Assembly: GCF_014646055.1 (NCBI RefSeq)
Contig: NZ_BMMS01000034.1
Span: 22,109 to 86,108 of the forward strand
Reading direction: 5' to 3'
From: Wenjunlia tyrosinilytica
Lineage (GTDB): Bacteria; Actinomycetota; Actinomycetes; Streptomycetales; Streptomycetaceae
DNA length: 64,000 bases
Of this stretch, positions 1 through 9,110 are shown piece after piece; the stretch's first letter is position 1; every line of letters begins with the position of its first letter. Both the position numbers and the translations under genes were made by a program. The notes under the pieces are model-generated. The model did no database searches and had not been told where the DNA came from. It saw only the letters and a program-made list of their open reading frames with translations.

Positions 1-1924
1 TCCGCAGCAGGCGCAAGGTGATCGGCCGCTCGGCGAAGCGCACGGCGTTGGTCACCACCTCGCTGACCAGGAGTTCGGTGGCGTCGATCAGCTCGGGCAG
101 GTCCCACCGGCGCAGCGCCCGGCGCACGAGACGGCGGGCCCGTCCCGCCGTCTGCGGGTGCGGCTCCAGGAACCAGTACGCGACATCCTGAGGCGGTATC
201 CCCTCGAACCGGGCCGCGAGCAGGGCCACGTCGTCGTCGCGGTCACCGGGGCCGAGGACGTCCAGGGCCTCGTCGCACAGCGGTTCGAGCGGTGGATCGG
301 AGATCGCCCCGGCAGCGGCGGCGAGCCGGTCGCGCAGCTGCTCCACCCCGGTCCACACGTCCCGGGAGCGCGATTCGACCAGGCCGTCGGTGTAGAGCAC
401 GAGGGTGGCGCCCGCGGGCGCGGGCAGCTCCACCGACTCGAAGGCGACCCCGCCGACCCCGATCGGCGCCCCCGCGGGGAGCCGCAGCACCTCGGCGCGG
501 CCGTCGCGGTGGAGCAGGACGGGCGGGACATGTCCCGCGTTCGCCAGCAGGAGCCGGTGCGCCACGGGGTCGTAGACGGCGTACAGGCAGGTGGCCATGC
601 GGTCGCTTCCGAGCCGCTGCGCCTGCTCGTCGAGGTGGTACAGGACCTCCTCGGGCGGCAGGTCGAGCATGGCCAGCGTCTGCACGGTCGTGCGCAGCTG
701 CCCCATGATCGCCGCCGAGGTCATGGAGTGGCCCATGACGTCTCCGACGACGAGCGCGACCCGGTTGCCCGGAAGCGGTATCGAGTCGTACCAGTCGCCG
801 CCGACGCGGGCGGTCTCCGCGGCGGGCAGATAGCGGTGGGCGAGGCGGACCCCGGTGGGTTGGGGCAGGGAGGTGGGCAGCATCGCCCGCTGGAGGGCGT
901 CGGCGATGTACGCCTCACGGCCGTAGAGGACCGCCTTGTCGACACCGAGGGCGGTGTGCGTGGCGAGCTGGGCGGCCACGAGCAGGTCGTCGGGCTGGTA
1001 GCCCGCGCGGTCGGGGCCGCGCACGAGGAGCACGGTGCCCAGGACGCTGCGGCGTCCGCGCAGGGGAGCCAGGATGACCCGGGAGCCCGTGGGCAGGACC
1101 TGGGGAGCGGCGGGGCCCAGGAGCTCGTTGAGTGCCTGCGCGTGCCGGCCGCCGTCGGCGAAGACCGGGCGGCCCTCGCGGAGGATCTCGGTCAGCGGCC
1201 CGTTGGGGTCCAAATGGATCGGTTCCGCGCGCCCGGGCCCGTCGATCCGGTCGGTGAGCAGCGGTGTCGCGGCCCCGTCCACCCCCTGCGGGACGCGGTC
1301 GGTGCGGCGCAGCCGCAGCACGACCGGGCCGACCGGACGGTACTGGCCCACCGGCAGCGGGTCGCGAAGGTAGACGACGACCGAGTCGGCGAAGACGGGC
1401 ACACAGGCGCGGCAGACCCCGTGCAGGGTCGCGTCGAGGTCCAGTCCGCGTCCGATGCGCCGGGCGGCGGCGTCGAGGTAGCGCAGGCGGTCGCGCTCAC
1501 GGGCGAGAACGGGGTGCTCGGCGGGGCCCTCGGCGACCGTGTGCGGCGTTAGGCCGTCCGGGTGATCCGCGGGACCCACCCCGCCCCGGCGGCCCGTGTC
1601 GCGCTCGGTGAGGTGCTCCGCACCGTGCTCGAACGTACGTTCGAGTCCGGGCTCGGTGGCGCACTCGGCTGCCCGCTCGCCCAGCCGCTCGCCAAGTGGC
1701 TCGGCGGACCGGTCGCCGCCCCGCTCCGGGGAGCGGTCGGCAGCCCTGTCCGGGGGCCTGTCCCCGGGGCGAGGCGCCCCGGCTCCCGCGGTCGGGCGTC
1801 GGGCGGCGAAGCCCTCCAGGGGACGCGGCCCCGTCGCCTCGGCGTCTGCCTGAGCGCCGTGCCCCGCGGGGTGAACGGCGAGTCTGCCGGGGCGTTCGTG
1901 GGGGAGGTGGTGCTGATCCGTCAC
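1..1924 (-). CDS. SpoIIE-type PP2C protein phosphatase, C-terminus off left edge
   Basis: Reads leftward off the window, so the last part is missing; about 641 residues are visible. I translated it from a GTG at 1922-1924. A disordered, charged N-terminus (residues 1-145) is followed by a GAF-like sensor region (about 150-330) and a PP2C/SpoIIE phosphatase domain with the metal-binding GGDWYD near residue 375 and DVMGHS near 396. A HATPase_c_2 anti-sigma-kinase-like domain begins near 590 and contains LLVSEVVTNAVRFAE. This architecture belongs to sensor phosphatases that act on STAS anti-anti-sigma proteins in partner-switching control of sigma factors; no such partner lies nearby. A methyltransferase gene ends 46 bp upstream. 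The exact start is moderately sure: the GTG has only a weak GGAT upstream and no better in-frame start is visible. Confidence 0.88.
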   Translation of the reverse strand, partial: MTDQHHLPHERPGRLAVHPAGHGAQADAEATGPRPLEGFAARRPTAGAGAPRPGDRPPDRAADRSPERGGDRSAEPLGERLGERAAECATEPGLERTFEHGAEHLTERDTGRRGGVGPADHPDGLTPHTVAEGPAEHPVLARERDRLRYLDAAARRIGRGLDLDATLHGVCRACVPVFADSVVVYLRDPLPVGQYRPVGPVVLRLRRTDRVPQGVDGAATPLLTDRIDGPGRAEPIHLDPNGPLTEILREGRPVFADGGRHAQALNELLGPAAPQVLPTGSRVILAPLRGRRSVLGTVLLVRGPDRAGYQPDDLLVAAQLATHTALGVDKAVLYGREAYIADALQRAMLPTSLPQPTGVRLAHRYLPAAETARVGGDWYDSIPLPGNRVALVVGDVMGHSMTSAAIMGQLRTTVQTLAMLDLPPEEVLYHLDEQAQRLGSDRMATCLYAVYDPVAHRLLLANAGHVPPVLLHRDGRAEVLRLPAGAPIGVGGVAFESVELPAPAGATLVLYTDGLVESRSRDVWTGVEQLRDRLAAAAGAISDPPLEPLCDEALDVLGPGDRDDDVALLAARFEGIPPQDVAYWFLEPHPQTAGRARRLVRRALRRWDLPELIDATELLVSEVVTNAVRFAERPITLRLLR

Positions 1925-1970
1925 GGCTGTGCCGATCCATCCGAATGGTGCGCTGCTGTTCGAGGTCGCA

Positions 1971-2627
1971 CTACTTCCTTCTGCAGTGCAGGAACAGTTC
2001 CTCTTCCGGGGGTACGTCCGAACTCGCTGGTGCATACGTGTACGAGGATCCTCCGAGGACCTCGAATCCGGCTTCCTCGACGAGCTTGTGCAGGTCCTCG
2101 CGAAGATATCCGGTCACTCTGATGGTGTTGCCGATGAACGGGATGGAGAAGTCGTCGAGATCCGCCTCCACCATCCCGAGGGCGAAGAGCCCTCCGGGGT
2201 TCAGCAGGTCGTGGCACAGTCGCAGAGCGTGGGGGATCTCCGCGCGCGGGAGCATGAGTATCGAGAAGAACGCCGCGACCGCGTCGAAGCGTCCGATGTC
2301 CAGCGGTCCCGCCGGAGCCAGATCGGCGAGGTCCGCGTGGTGGAAGGTGGCGTCCGGGACGTTCCGCCCGGAGAGCTCGATCATCTTTCGCGACAGGTCG
2401 ACGCCGACGACCTCGTGGCCCGCCTCGGCGAGCTGCAGTGCCGTCGGCAGGCCCGTGCCGCATCCGAGGTCGAGCAGACGGGACCCGGCGGGCAGGTTCT
2501 TCAGCAGCCACTCGCCCGCCGCGATCTGGCCCTCCTTGTGCGGGAACGCCTCGTCGTAGCGATCGCCTATCGCGTCGAACGCCTCGGCCTGCCCGGTACG
2601 GTCGCGCCTGACGTCTGCGTAACTCAA
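1971..2627 (-). CDS. class I SAM-dependent methyltransferase
   Basis: A 218-residue protein with the SAM-binding motif I DLGCGTG at residues 53-59, the acidic motif EVVGVDLS about 20 residues later and the post-I region DATFHHADLADL, all typical of Methyltransf_25/11 small-molecule or protein methyltransferases. Substrate cannot be told from the sequence. The start is a TTG without a convincing ribosome-binding site; no ATG or GTG occurs before motif I, so either the TTG is real or the start is non-canonical. It lies upstream of the SpoIIE-type phosphatase on the same strand with a 46 bp gap, so the two could be cotranscribed. No signal peptide or membrane segment. Confidence 0.8.
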   Translation of the reverse strand: MSYADVRRDRTGQAEAFDAIGDRYDEAFPHKEGQIAAGEWLLKNLPAGSRLLDLGCGTGLPTALQLAEAGHEVVGVDLSRKMIELSGRNVPDATFHHADLADLAPAGPLDIGRFDAVAAFFSILMLPRAEIPHALRLCHDLLNPGGLFALGMVEADLDDFSIPFIGNTIRVTGYLREDLHKLVEEAGFEVLGGSSYTYAPASSDVPPEEELFLHCRRK

Positions 2628-2811
2628 AGGAGTGTGCCGTCCCTTCGCACGGGTCCGCCTTCTCCATGACGCACACCCGAGTGGCTCTGTGTCAAACCCT
2701 GACCAGGACCATGGGAATTGCTCTTGGGAACGACGGGCGATTCTGCGTTTGATTACCCCATACCCACCGTGACCCTACTGGGCTACCTCCGTAGCCAAGG
2801 TCACGGAATCA

Positions 2812-3498
2812 TCAAGAAAAACGGGCGTCCGGAGCCCGGTCCCAGTCGTCCGGAAGGGCCGGCGTGGCCCAGGACGGGTTCGGTCGCCAGTGCTCCCAGC
2901 CGTCGCGGAACGGCCAGCCCCAGGCCTGGACCTCCCGGACGGCGCTCAGCCCCGCGGCCCTGATCCGCTCGGCCTGCTGATCGCCGATCAGCCCGGCCTC
3001 ACGGGCCGCCGCGAACTCGTCCTCGTCCTTCCACTCCCACGAGCGATCGGGGTAGACGGCGACATCGAGCACATGGTCCTCCGAGTCGATGCCGCCCGCC
3101 CAGCGCACGCGCGGCTCCTCGAGGTTGACGTACCAGTTGCGCAGCCGCCATCCCCGGTCCCAGAACAGCCAGACCGACCACGGGTCACCGGGCCGGGCGA
3201 GCTTGAGCACCCCGGTGCCGAACCATGTGGACCGCCGTACGTCACGGGGTTTGCGGAAGCGGGTGGCCAGCGGTTCACGGGCGATCTCGGAGCCGTCGTG
3301 GAGCACGGGCCGGATGCACTCGGTCCCCGCGGCCAGCCATACGGCGAGCATCTCGGCGTCGTCGCGGACCACGGTCACCGGGCGGCACAGGTGGAACCGC
3401 TCGGTCGCGTTGCCCCGGTACCGCCACAGCACCGTCTCCCCGGGCGCCCAATGGCCCGCGGCCTGGTCTCCTTGTGCGCGCACTGTTTCCGCCGTCAT
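2812..3498 (-). CDS. DUF402 (FomD-like) domain protein
   Basis: A 228-residue soluble protein. The middle part has the DUF402 pattern: an aromatic-rich strand (residues about 115-135), then IDSEDHVLDVAVYPD and a later DEDEF, whose acidic residues bind divalent metal in the family. Characterised members hydrolyse nucleoside di- or triphosphates or nucleotidyl-phosphonates (FomD acts on a cytidylyl intermediate in fosfomycin biosynthesis), but most streptomycete copies have no assigned substrate. ATG start. It lies downstream of fumC on the same strand with about 105 bp between them. The nearest metabolic partner is therefore fumarase, which gives no clear hint. Confidence 0.85.
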   Translation of the reverse strand: MTAETVRAQGDQAAGHWAPGETVLWRYRGNATERFHLCRPVTVVRDDAEMLAVWLAAGTECIRPVLHDGSEIAREPLATRFRKPRDVRRSTWFGTGVLKLARPGDPWSVWLFWDRGWRLRNWYVNLEEPRVRWAGGIDSEDHVLDVAVYPDRSWEWKDEDEFAAAREAGLIGDQQAERIRAAGLSAVREVQAWGWPFRDGWEHWRPNPSWATPALPDDWDRAPDARFS

Positions 3499-3603
3499 GG
3501 ACAGATCTTAGAGGTGTCGCGCTCGAGCTTCGCCGATATGCGAAACAAATACGGCGCAAATGCGACTGTCGGCGCGTCAATTCACGCCCTCGACTCAAAT
3601 GCG

Positions 3604-4989
3604 CTACGGGCGGGTCATCCGGAGCACGTCGAGCGCCTCGTCGAGCTGGGCCTCCGTCAGCATGCCCCGCTCGACGTAGCCGCGCTCCAGCACGACCTGG
3701 CGGATCGTCTTGCGCTCGGCCAGGGACTGCTTGGCGACCTTGGCCGCCTCCTCGTAGCCGATGTACCGGTTGAGCGGGGTCACGACGGAGGGGGAGGACT
3801 CGGCGTACTCACGGGCCCTTTCGGCGTTGGCCGTGATCCCGTCGATCGTGCGGTCGGCCAGCAGGCGGGAGATGTTGGCCAGCAGCCGTACGGACTCCAG
3901 GACATTCCTGGCCAGCACGGGCAGCATCACATTGAGCTCGAAATTGCCGCACGCCCCGGCGAAGGCGATCGCCGCGTCATTGCCGATGACCTGGGCGGCC
4001 ACCATCAGGGCCGCCTCGGGGACGACGGGGTTCACCTTGCCCGGCATGATCGACGAACCGGGCTGGAGGTCGGGCAGGTTGATCTCGGCCAGGCCGGTGC
4101 GCGGACCGGAGCCCATCCAGCGGATGTCGTTGCAGATCTTCGTCAGGCTCACCGCGACGGTGCGCATCTGGCCCGACACCTCCACGAGCCCGTCGCGCGC
4201 CCCCTGCGCCTCGAAGTGGTCGCGCGCCTCGGTGAGCGGAAGGCCCGTGTCACGGGCGACTTCGGCGATGACGGCGGCGGCGAAGCCCTTCGGGGTGTTG
4301 ATGCCCGTGCCCACCGCCGTGCCGCCCAGGGGGAGTTCGGCCAGTCGCGGCAGCGCGGCGTGCAACCGCTCGACGCCGTGCCGGACCTGGGCCGCGTAGC
4401 CGCCGAACTCCTGCCCGAGGGTGACCGGGGTGGCGTCCATCAGATGGGTACGGCCGGACTTCACCACATCGGCGAACTCGGCCGACTTGCGCTCCAGCGA
4501 GGCCGCGAGGTGCTCCAGGGCCGGGATGAGGTCGCGGACGACCGCGGAGGTGGCGGCGATGTGGATCGAGGAGGGGAAGACGTCGTTGGAGGACTGGCTG
4601 GCGTTGACGTGGTCGTTGGGGTGGACCGGGCGGCCCAGGCGCTCGGAGGCCAGGGTCGCGATCACTTCGTTGGCGTTCATGTTCGACGACGTGCCGGAGC
4701 CGGTCTGGAAGACATCGACGGGGAAGTGGCCGTCCCAGCGGCCCTGCGCGACCTCCAGCGCGGCCCGCGCCACGGCGTCGGCGATGTCGGGGTCGAGCAC
4801 GCCCAACTCGGCGTTGACCTTCGCGGCGGCCGCCTTGATCCTGGCCAGCGCCTCGATGTGGGAGCGCTCGATGCGCTGCCCGGAGACGGGGAAGTTCTCC
4901 ACCGCCCGCTGGGTCTGCGCCCGCCACTTGGCGTCGGCGGGGACACGCACCTCGCCCATGGAGTCGTGCTCGACGCGGAACTCAGCCAT
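3604..4989 (-). CDS. fumC: fumarate hydratase class II
   Basis: A 461-residue homotetrameric, iron-independent fumarase that interconverts fumarate and malate in the TCA cycle. The fumarase/aspartase superfamily signature [11 protein letters not shown] is near residue 311 and the active-site segment [11 protein letters not shown] near 176-186. The reading frame is open further upstream to 5022, but the ATG at 4987-4989 is preferred because AGGAGG lies about 9 nt before it. Length and motif order match E. coli FumC. A second, class I iron-sulfur fumarase lies about 9.4 kb away on the same strand, so the strain can probably run the cycle with or without iron. Confidence 0.97.
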   Translation of the reverse strand: MAEFRVEHDSMGEVRVPADAKWRAQTQRAVENFPVSGQRIERSHIEALARIKAAAAKVNAELGVLDPDIADAVARAALEVAQGRWDGHFPVDVFQTGSGTSSNMNANEVIATLASERLGRPVHPNDHVNASQSSNDVFPSSIHIAATSAVVRDLIPALEHLAASLERKSAEFADVVKSGRTHLMDATPVTLGQEFGGYAAQVRHGVERLHAALPRLAELPLGGTAVGTGINTPKGFAAAVIAEVARDTGLPLTEARDHFEAQGARDGLVEVSGQMRTVAVSLTKICNDIRWMGSGPRTGLAEINLPDLQPGSSIMPGKVNPVVPEAALMVAAQVIGNDAAIAFAGACGNFELNVMLPVLARNVLESVRLLANISRLLADRTIDGITANAERAREYAESSPSVVTPLNRYIGYEEAAKVAKQSLAERKTIRQVVLERGYVERGMLTEAQLDEALDVLRMTRP

Positions 4990-5119
4990 GGGTGGACCGC
5001 CTCCTGATCGTGGTCGTCCCACGATATTCGCGACGCTCTACTACTTCACAGTAGAACCGCTCAGTAGGACATCGCGTGCGCACGATCCATTCCCGCTGGC
5101 AGCCGCCCAGGAGGCTCGA

Positions 5120-5360
5120 ATGGGTTGTACCACGCACAGGCCGGGGAAGAGACGCGGCCGCCGCCGCGTGATCGCGCTGACGGCCGCGTTCGCCTGCGCC
5201 CTCGGCGCGGGGGCGCTGCTCGCGCCGGCGACGGCGTCGGCCGACACACCGCCGAGGGCGTCGAGCACGTCGAGCACGTCCGCCGCGGTGGCGGCCAGGA
5301 CTTCACGAAGAGCGCGGGAACGATCCACCCGGTGGCCGCGCCGAACCTGTGCCTGTCGGC
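5120..5360 (+). pseudogene. remnant of a secreted protein gene (signal peptide only)
   Basis: AGGAGG precedes an ATG at 5120-5122 that opens a convincing Sec signal peptide: basic start KRRGRRR, a hydrophobic Ala/Leu stretch and ATASAD as a likely cleavage site. After about 45 residues the frame becomes Ser/Thr/Arg-rich nonsense. A different frame reads more protein-like (GVEHVEHV, then GQDFTKSAGTIHPV) before it too fades near 5340, where a decayed LysR gene abuts from the other strand. I read this as a truncated and probably frameshifted secreted-protein gene. The original product is not recognisable. A short direct repeat (gtcgagcac twice) lies close to where the frame degrades. Confidence 0.45.
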
Positions 5361-5369
5361 CGCGAAGGA

Positions 5370-5589
5370 CCGCACTTCCCGGGCCGTCGCCGCGAGCGCA
5401 CGGGCCGCGTCCGTCACGACCACCCCGCGCCCGCGCCGCTCCAGCACAACGTCCTGGTCTCCCGTTCCAGCTTGGAGATCTGCTGCGACACCGCCGACGG
5501 CGTGGAGCCCAGGGACGCCGCCGCCGCGCCCACCGACCCGTGCACCACCACCGCGTGCAGCGCCCGCAGGCGCCCGAGATCCATCATGT
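5370..5589 (-). pseudogene. frameshifted, truncated LysR-family regulator remnant
   Basis: On the minus strand an ATG at 5587-5589 opens a typical LysR helix-turn-helix: MDLGRLRALHAVVVHGSVG, then STPSAVSQQISKLERET. After residue 44 (about 5458) the frame runs to a stop. The expected continuation, DVVLERRGRGVVVTDAARAL, appears in another frame, so a small deletion of net +2/-1 type has occurred. Sequence similarity to LysR ends near 5370 and the effector domain is absent. It sits divergently from the DinB-like gene at 5661, the usual position for a LysR regulator and its target. Confidence 0.75.
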
Positions 5590-5660
5590 AGCGATACTAA
5601 AACGAGAGGTGAAGCCAAATTTGCTGGTGCTCGTACTTCGCGCTGCCCGATGCTCTTCGC

Positions 5661-6194
5661 ATGATCACCCCTGACACCAAGGACTGGACCTGGGTCGTCC
5701 AGCGCCAGTGCCCCGAATGCGGCTTCGACGCCTCCGCCTTCCCCCGCGAGGAGGTGGCGGACCGGCTCCGGCGCAATGCCGAGGTGTGGACGGCACTGCT
5801 CGCCGAGGACCCCGAGGGACTGCGGCTGCGCCCCGATCCGCAGACCTGGTCCGCGCTGGAGTACGCGTGCCACGTCCGCGACGTGTGCCGGACCTACGAC
5901 AGGCGGCTCGGCCTGATGACGACGCTGGACAACCCGCTCTACCCCGACTGGGACCAGGACACCACGGCGGTGGAGGAGCGGTACAACGAGCAGGACCCGG
6001 CCACCGTCGCGAACGATCTGCGGACGGCGGCCGGGTCCCTGGCGTCGGGCTTCGACCGGGTCGAGGGCGGGGCATGGGCACGTCCTGGCCGGCGCAGCGA
6101 CGGCGCCCGGTTCACCGTGGACTCCTTCGCCCGCTACTTCCTCCACGACGTGGTGCACCACCTGTACGACGTGACCGGTGTGAAGGCGGACTGA
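5661..6194 (+). CDS. DinB/maleylpyruvate isomerase-like four-helix protein
   Basis: A 177-residue protein with the DinB superfamily pattern: the His in EYACHVRDVC (about residue 71) and the C-terminal HDVVHHLYDV supply the metal-binding histidine triad. The N-terminus carries RQCPECGFDAS, a CxxC pair often seen in actinobacterial DinB-like proteins. Members of the fold include mycothiol-dependent and bacillithiol-dependent transferases and isomerases, so a mycothiol-linked transferase is possible, but no reaction can be assigned. ATG start with only a weak ribosome-binding site. The remnant LysR gene lies divergently upstream and may once have controlled it. Confidence 0.8.
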   Translation: MITPDTKDWTWVVQRQCPECGFDASAFPREEVADRLRRNAEVWTALLAEDPEGLRLRPDPQTWSALEYACHVRDVCRTYDRRLGLMTTLDNPLYPDWDQDTTAVEERYNEQDPATVANDLRTAAGSLASGFDRVEGGAWARPGRRSDGARFTVDSFARYFLHDVVHHLYDVTGVKAD

Positions 6195-6196
6195 GT

Positions 6197-6235
6197 CCCG
6201 CGGGTCCGGGGCGAACGGGCCGCCGGACCCGCGGG
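6197..6235. terminator. hairpin between convergent genes
   Basis: A perfect 13-bp stem (cccgcgggtccgg, 6197-6209, with its complement 6223-6235) and a 13-nt loop lies just after the stop of the DinB-like gene and before the 3' end of the peptidase gene. Placement between convergent genes suggests a bidirectional, T-run-poor terminator as is common in Streptomyces. Confidence 0.6.
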
Positions 6236-6289
6236 TGGGGGGGACCGGTTCCGGGGGGAGAACGGGGGGGCCGGTCCCACGTACGGGCC

Positions 6290-7846
6290 CTACCGCTCGC
6301 AGACGGTGCCCTCCTTGGGGAGCGTGCCGTCGAGCAGGTAGGTGTCCACCGCCTTGGTCACACACTTCCCCTTGCCGTAGCCGCCGTGGCCATCGCCCTT
6401 GTTCGTGATCGTGACGGCGACGTCCTTGCCGAGGGCCTCGGCCATGTGCCGGGTGCCTTCGAACGGGGTGGCCGGGTCGCTTGTGGTGCCGACGAGGACG
6501 ATGGGCGCGGAGCCCTTGGCGGAGACGGGCGGGTGCTCCCACTTGCCCTCGACCGGCCACCCGGTGCACATGGACAGGCTCCATGCCATGGACTCGCCGA
6601 AGACCGGTGAGACCGCGCGGTACTCGGGGACCTTCGACTTGGCGTACGCGTCCGGGAGGCGCTGCTTCTCATCGGCGCACAGCACCGCGGTGTTCGCGTC
6701 GCCCATATTGCTGTAGTGACCCTGCGGGCTCCGGCCCGCCCCCATGTCGGACAGGGCGAGCAGGATGTTCCCGGTCCCGTGTTCCTGGGCCTCCAGCAGC
6801 CCCTTCTTCAGCGGTGCCCAGAAGTCCTTCGAGAACATGGCGATGCCGATGGCGCCCCGCGCGTGCTCCTGGGTCAGTTCACGGCCGCTCTTGGTCGGCA
6901 GCGGCTTGCTGTCCAGCCGTTCGAGCAGGTCGGTGATCTTCTCGGTTCCCCGCTTCGGGTCCGGGCCGGTCGGGCAGGAGTCGCCGTCGGTCTTCGCACA
7001 GGCGGTCATGAAGTGCTCGAACGCCACCTGGAAGCTCTTGACCTTGACCTGAAGCCGTTCCTCGGGACCCTGGGTGGGGTCCATCACGGCGTCGAGGACC
7101 GCGCGGCCCACGTTCTTCGGGAACAGATGGGCGTAGACGGCTCCGAGTTCGGTGCCGTACGAGGTGCCGAAGTAGTGCAGCTTGTCGTCGCCGAGGACCT
7201 GGCGCAGCAGGTCCATGTCGCGTGCGGCCGAGGCGGTGTCCACATGGGGGAGCACGTCGCCGGAGTTCTTCCGGCAGGCCTTGACGGACGCGGCGTTGGC
7301 GGCGAGAGCCAGGGCCATTTCCTCGGCGTTGTCCGGAGTGCCGTCCGTCGTGGCCGACATCAGGTCCCTGGCCTTGTCGCCCAGGCAGTGCACCGGAGCG
7401 CTGGCCCCCACGCCACGCGGATCGAAGCTGACCAGGTCGTAGCGCTCGTGAAGCTTCTTGTACTGATCCTTGGCCGCCAGGGGCAAGGTGGTGACACCGG
7501 AGCCGCCGGGCCCGCCGAAGTTGAACACCAGCGAGCCGATCCGCTGGTCCGCGTCCTTGGCCCTGGCGCGGATCAGGGCCAGACGGATCAGCTTGCCGTC
7601 CGGATTCACCCAGTCCAGCGGGACACTCATCGTTCCGCATTCCCAACGGGTGCCGTCGGCCATGGGGGCGGGCCTGCCCCGACCGCCCTGGAGCGGCGTC
7701 GGGGCGGCGCACGCCTTCCAGGCGATCTTCTGTGCGGCGAGCCGGGCGATCGGATCGCTCGCGCTCGCATCGGTGCCGTCGCCATTGCACGCGGAAACAG
7801 CCGTCGCGACCAGCAGCGCGGTCGCGGCCAGGGCCCCGGTCCTCAT
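6290..7846 (-). CDS. secreted TAP-type alpha/beta hydrolase (tripeptidyl aminopeptidase family)
   Basis: About 518 residues from the ATG at 7844-7846; the frame stays open to 7912, giving 540. The N-terminus is a lipoprotein signal: hydrophobic ALAATALLVATAV followed by SAC, so the mature enzyme should be membrane-anchored. The alpha/beta-hydrolase core has the oxyanion segment FNFGGPGGSG, the nucleophile elbow GTSYGTE (Ser near residue 228) and the C-terminal TAP-like domain with GTTSDPATPFE and the catalytic-His region GDGHGGYG. The family removes N-terminal tripeptides or dipeptides from secreted proteins and peptides (S. lividans Tap, SlpD/SlpE are relatives). Substrate range is inferred only. 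Monocistronic by appearance. Confidence 0.92.
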   Translation of the reverse strand: MRTGALAATALLVATAVSACNGDGTDASASDPIARLAAQKIAWKACAAPTPLQGGRGRPAPMADGTRWECGTMSVPLDWVNPDGKLIRLALIRARAKDADQRIGSLVFNFGGPGGSGVTTLPLAAKDQYKKLHERYDLVSFDPRGVGASAPVHCLGDKARDLMSATTDGTPDNAEEMALALAANAASVKACRKNSGDVLPHVDTASAARDMDLLRQVLGDDKLHYFGTSYGTELGAVYAHLFPKNVGRAVLDAVMDPTQGPEERLQVKVKSFQVAFEHFMTACAKTDGDSCPTGPDPKRGTEKITDLLERLDSKPLPTKSGRELTQEHARGAIGIAMFSKDFWAPLKKGLLEAQEHGTGNILLALSDMGAGRSPQGHYSNMGDANTAVLCADEKQRLPDAYAKSKVPEYRAVSPVFGESMAWSLSMCTGWPVEGKWEHPPVSAKGSAPIVLVGTTSDPATPFEGTRHMAEALGKDVAVTITNKGDGHGGYGKGKCVTKAVDTYLLDGTLPKEGTVCER

Positions 7847-8225
7847 GGATCGCGTCTTCCTCGACAAACTCGGCAAAGTATTCCCTGTCTTGTGCTTCGC
7901 GCCCGCCGCCACGCATCGCGGTGGTACTCAGCGAGGGTTCATGCGTCTCGGGAACCCGGCGGATGTCCGCCGCCGCGAAGGATCGGCGCTGTATTTCCCC
8001 TCGAAGCTAGCCTTCGACCAGCCCGGAAGGCATGACGGTCTGTACCGGCAGGTTTGCGCCCGAAGGCGGACCCGGTACCGAAACGGCCGGCGCGTTGGCG
8101 CGGCCGTCATGTCCGGGCAACCGCAGGGCCGTCGCACCCTGCCCACCGCCGCCATATGACCCAAGGTCAGCTGGACGGCCTTCCCTCGATCCGGCTCAGG
8201 GACAACTGCCCCTCGACGGCAACGG
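7847..8225. other. intergenic stretch without a recognised gene
   Basis: Between the peptidase start and the terminator of the transporter operon. Open frames here on either strand have no recognisable protein features. It must contain the peptidase promoter, but I could not pick convincing -35/-10 boxes. Confidence 0.5.
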
Positions 8226-8253
8226 GCCCCTGGACGCCTCGGCGTCCAGGGGC
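8226..8253 (-). terminator. terminator of the transporter/HAD/GntR operon
   Basis: A perfect 13-bp stem (gcccctggacgcc with its complement) with a 2-nt loop, 16 bp past the stop codon of the GntR gene, which is the last gene of the minus-strand operon. No T-run follows, as is usual for this genus. Confidence 0.7.
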
Positions 8254-8268
8254 GCCAGCCGGTGGGCC

Positions 8269-9051
8269 TCAGCCCGCGGTCCTGGGGCGGCGGTCCAGCT
8301 GCCGTCCCAGCGCCGTGGTCGCCGTCGAGTTGTGCACCGTGAAGGCCACCGTGCCCGGCAGATACCGGTCCTGGGACCACTCCACCGGGGTGCCGCCGGG
8401 GTCGGTCGTGCAGCGCCACTCCCGCAGCAGCGGGTCCCCGACCGCGCAGCCCAGCAGCTTCGCGTCGTCGGCGTCCGCCACGACCACGTCGATGGTGTGG
8501 TCGGCGTCGGCGAAGATCACCCCGTGCTCCTCCAGGGGCTCGGAATGGGAGACCGCGCCCTTGGGCAGGGCGGCCACGATCGCCCCCACCCGCTCCGGGT
8601 ACGTGGTGCGCTCGACCATCACCGGCCGCCCCGACAGCGTCCTGAGCCGAAGGACCCGGTGCACCGACGCGCCCTCGGGCAGCCGCAGATGATGCGCCTC
8701 GGCCTCGTCGGCGGTCGCGTGCTCGACGCGCACCACACGCCCGCCCGGCTCCTCGCCCAGCGAGCGGGCCCAGCGGGTGAAGCTGCGCAGTTCCTCGAAG
8801 CTCTGGAGCCGCGACGGTCCCAGCACCACCCGGCGCGTTCCCCGGCGGGAGGTCACCAGGCCGTCGGCGCGCAGCACCCCGAGGGCCTGGCGGACCGTTC
8901 CACGGGAGACCCCGTACCGTTCGGCGAGCTCGTCCTCGGCCGGAAGCCGGGCCCCGGAGGCGTAGTCGCCGCGCAGGATCGCCTGCCTGAGGTCCTCGGC
9001 GACCCTGCGGTAGATCGGGCTCCTGCCGCCTGCCGCGCCCGCGACGTCCAC
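8269..9051 (-). CDS. GntR-family (HutC/UTRA) transcriptional regulator
   Basis: A 260-residue regulator. Residues about 14-75 form the GntR winged helix with the typical LPAEDELAERYGVSRGTVRQ segment. Residues about 95-245 form a UTRA ligand domain of the HutC subfamily, which senses small metabolites such as phosphorylated sugars or amino acids. The frame is open far upstream, but the GTG at 9049-9051 is chosen because a strong GGAGG lies about 9 nt before it. It is the last gene of the transporter/HAD operon, so it probably autoregulates together with its targets. A likely operator is the pair of palindromes at 13983-14006 in front of the binding-protein gene. Confidence 0.92.
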   Translation of the reverse strand: MDVAGAAGGRSPIYRRVAEDLRQAILRGDYASGARLPAEDELAERYGVSRGTVRQALGVLRADGLVTSRRGTRRVVLGPSRLQSFEELRSFTRWARSLGEEPGGRVVRVEHATADEAEAHHLRLPEGASVHRVLRLRTLSGRPVMVERTTYPERVGAIVAALPKGAVSHSEPLEEHGVIFADADHTIDVVVADADDAKLLGCAVGDPLLREWRCTTDPGGTPVEWSQDRYLPGTVAFTVHNSTATTALGRQLDRRPRTAG

Positions 9052-9110
9052 GACCCTTGCCTCCTGAGTGAATTCGCCTCCTGCCGGATGAACGACCCTA
9101 TCCACGTCCA

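Noticed and set aside
158..1552. Long plus-strand frame over the left-edge phosphatase
   Set aside because: Exactly codon-opposed to the minus-strand SpoIIE-type gene, which has clear conserved motifs.
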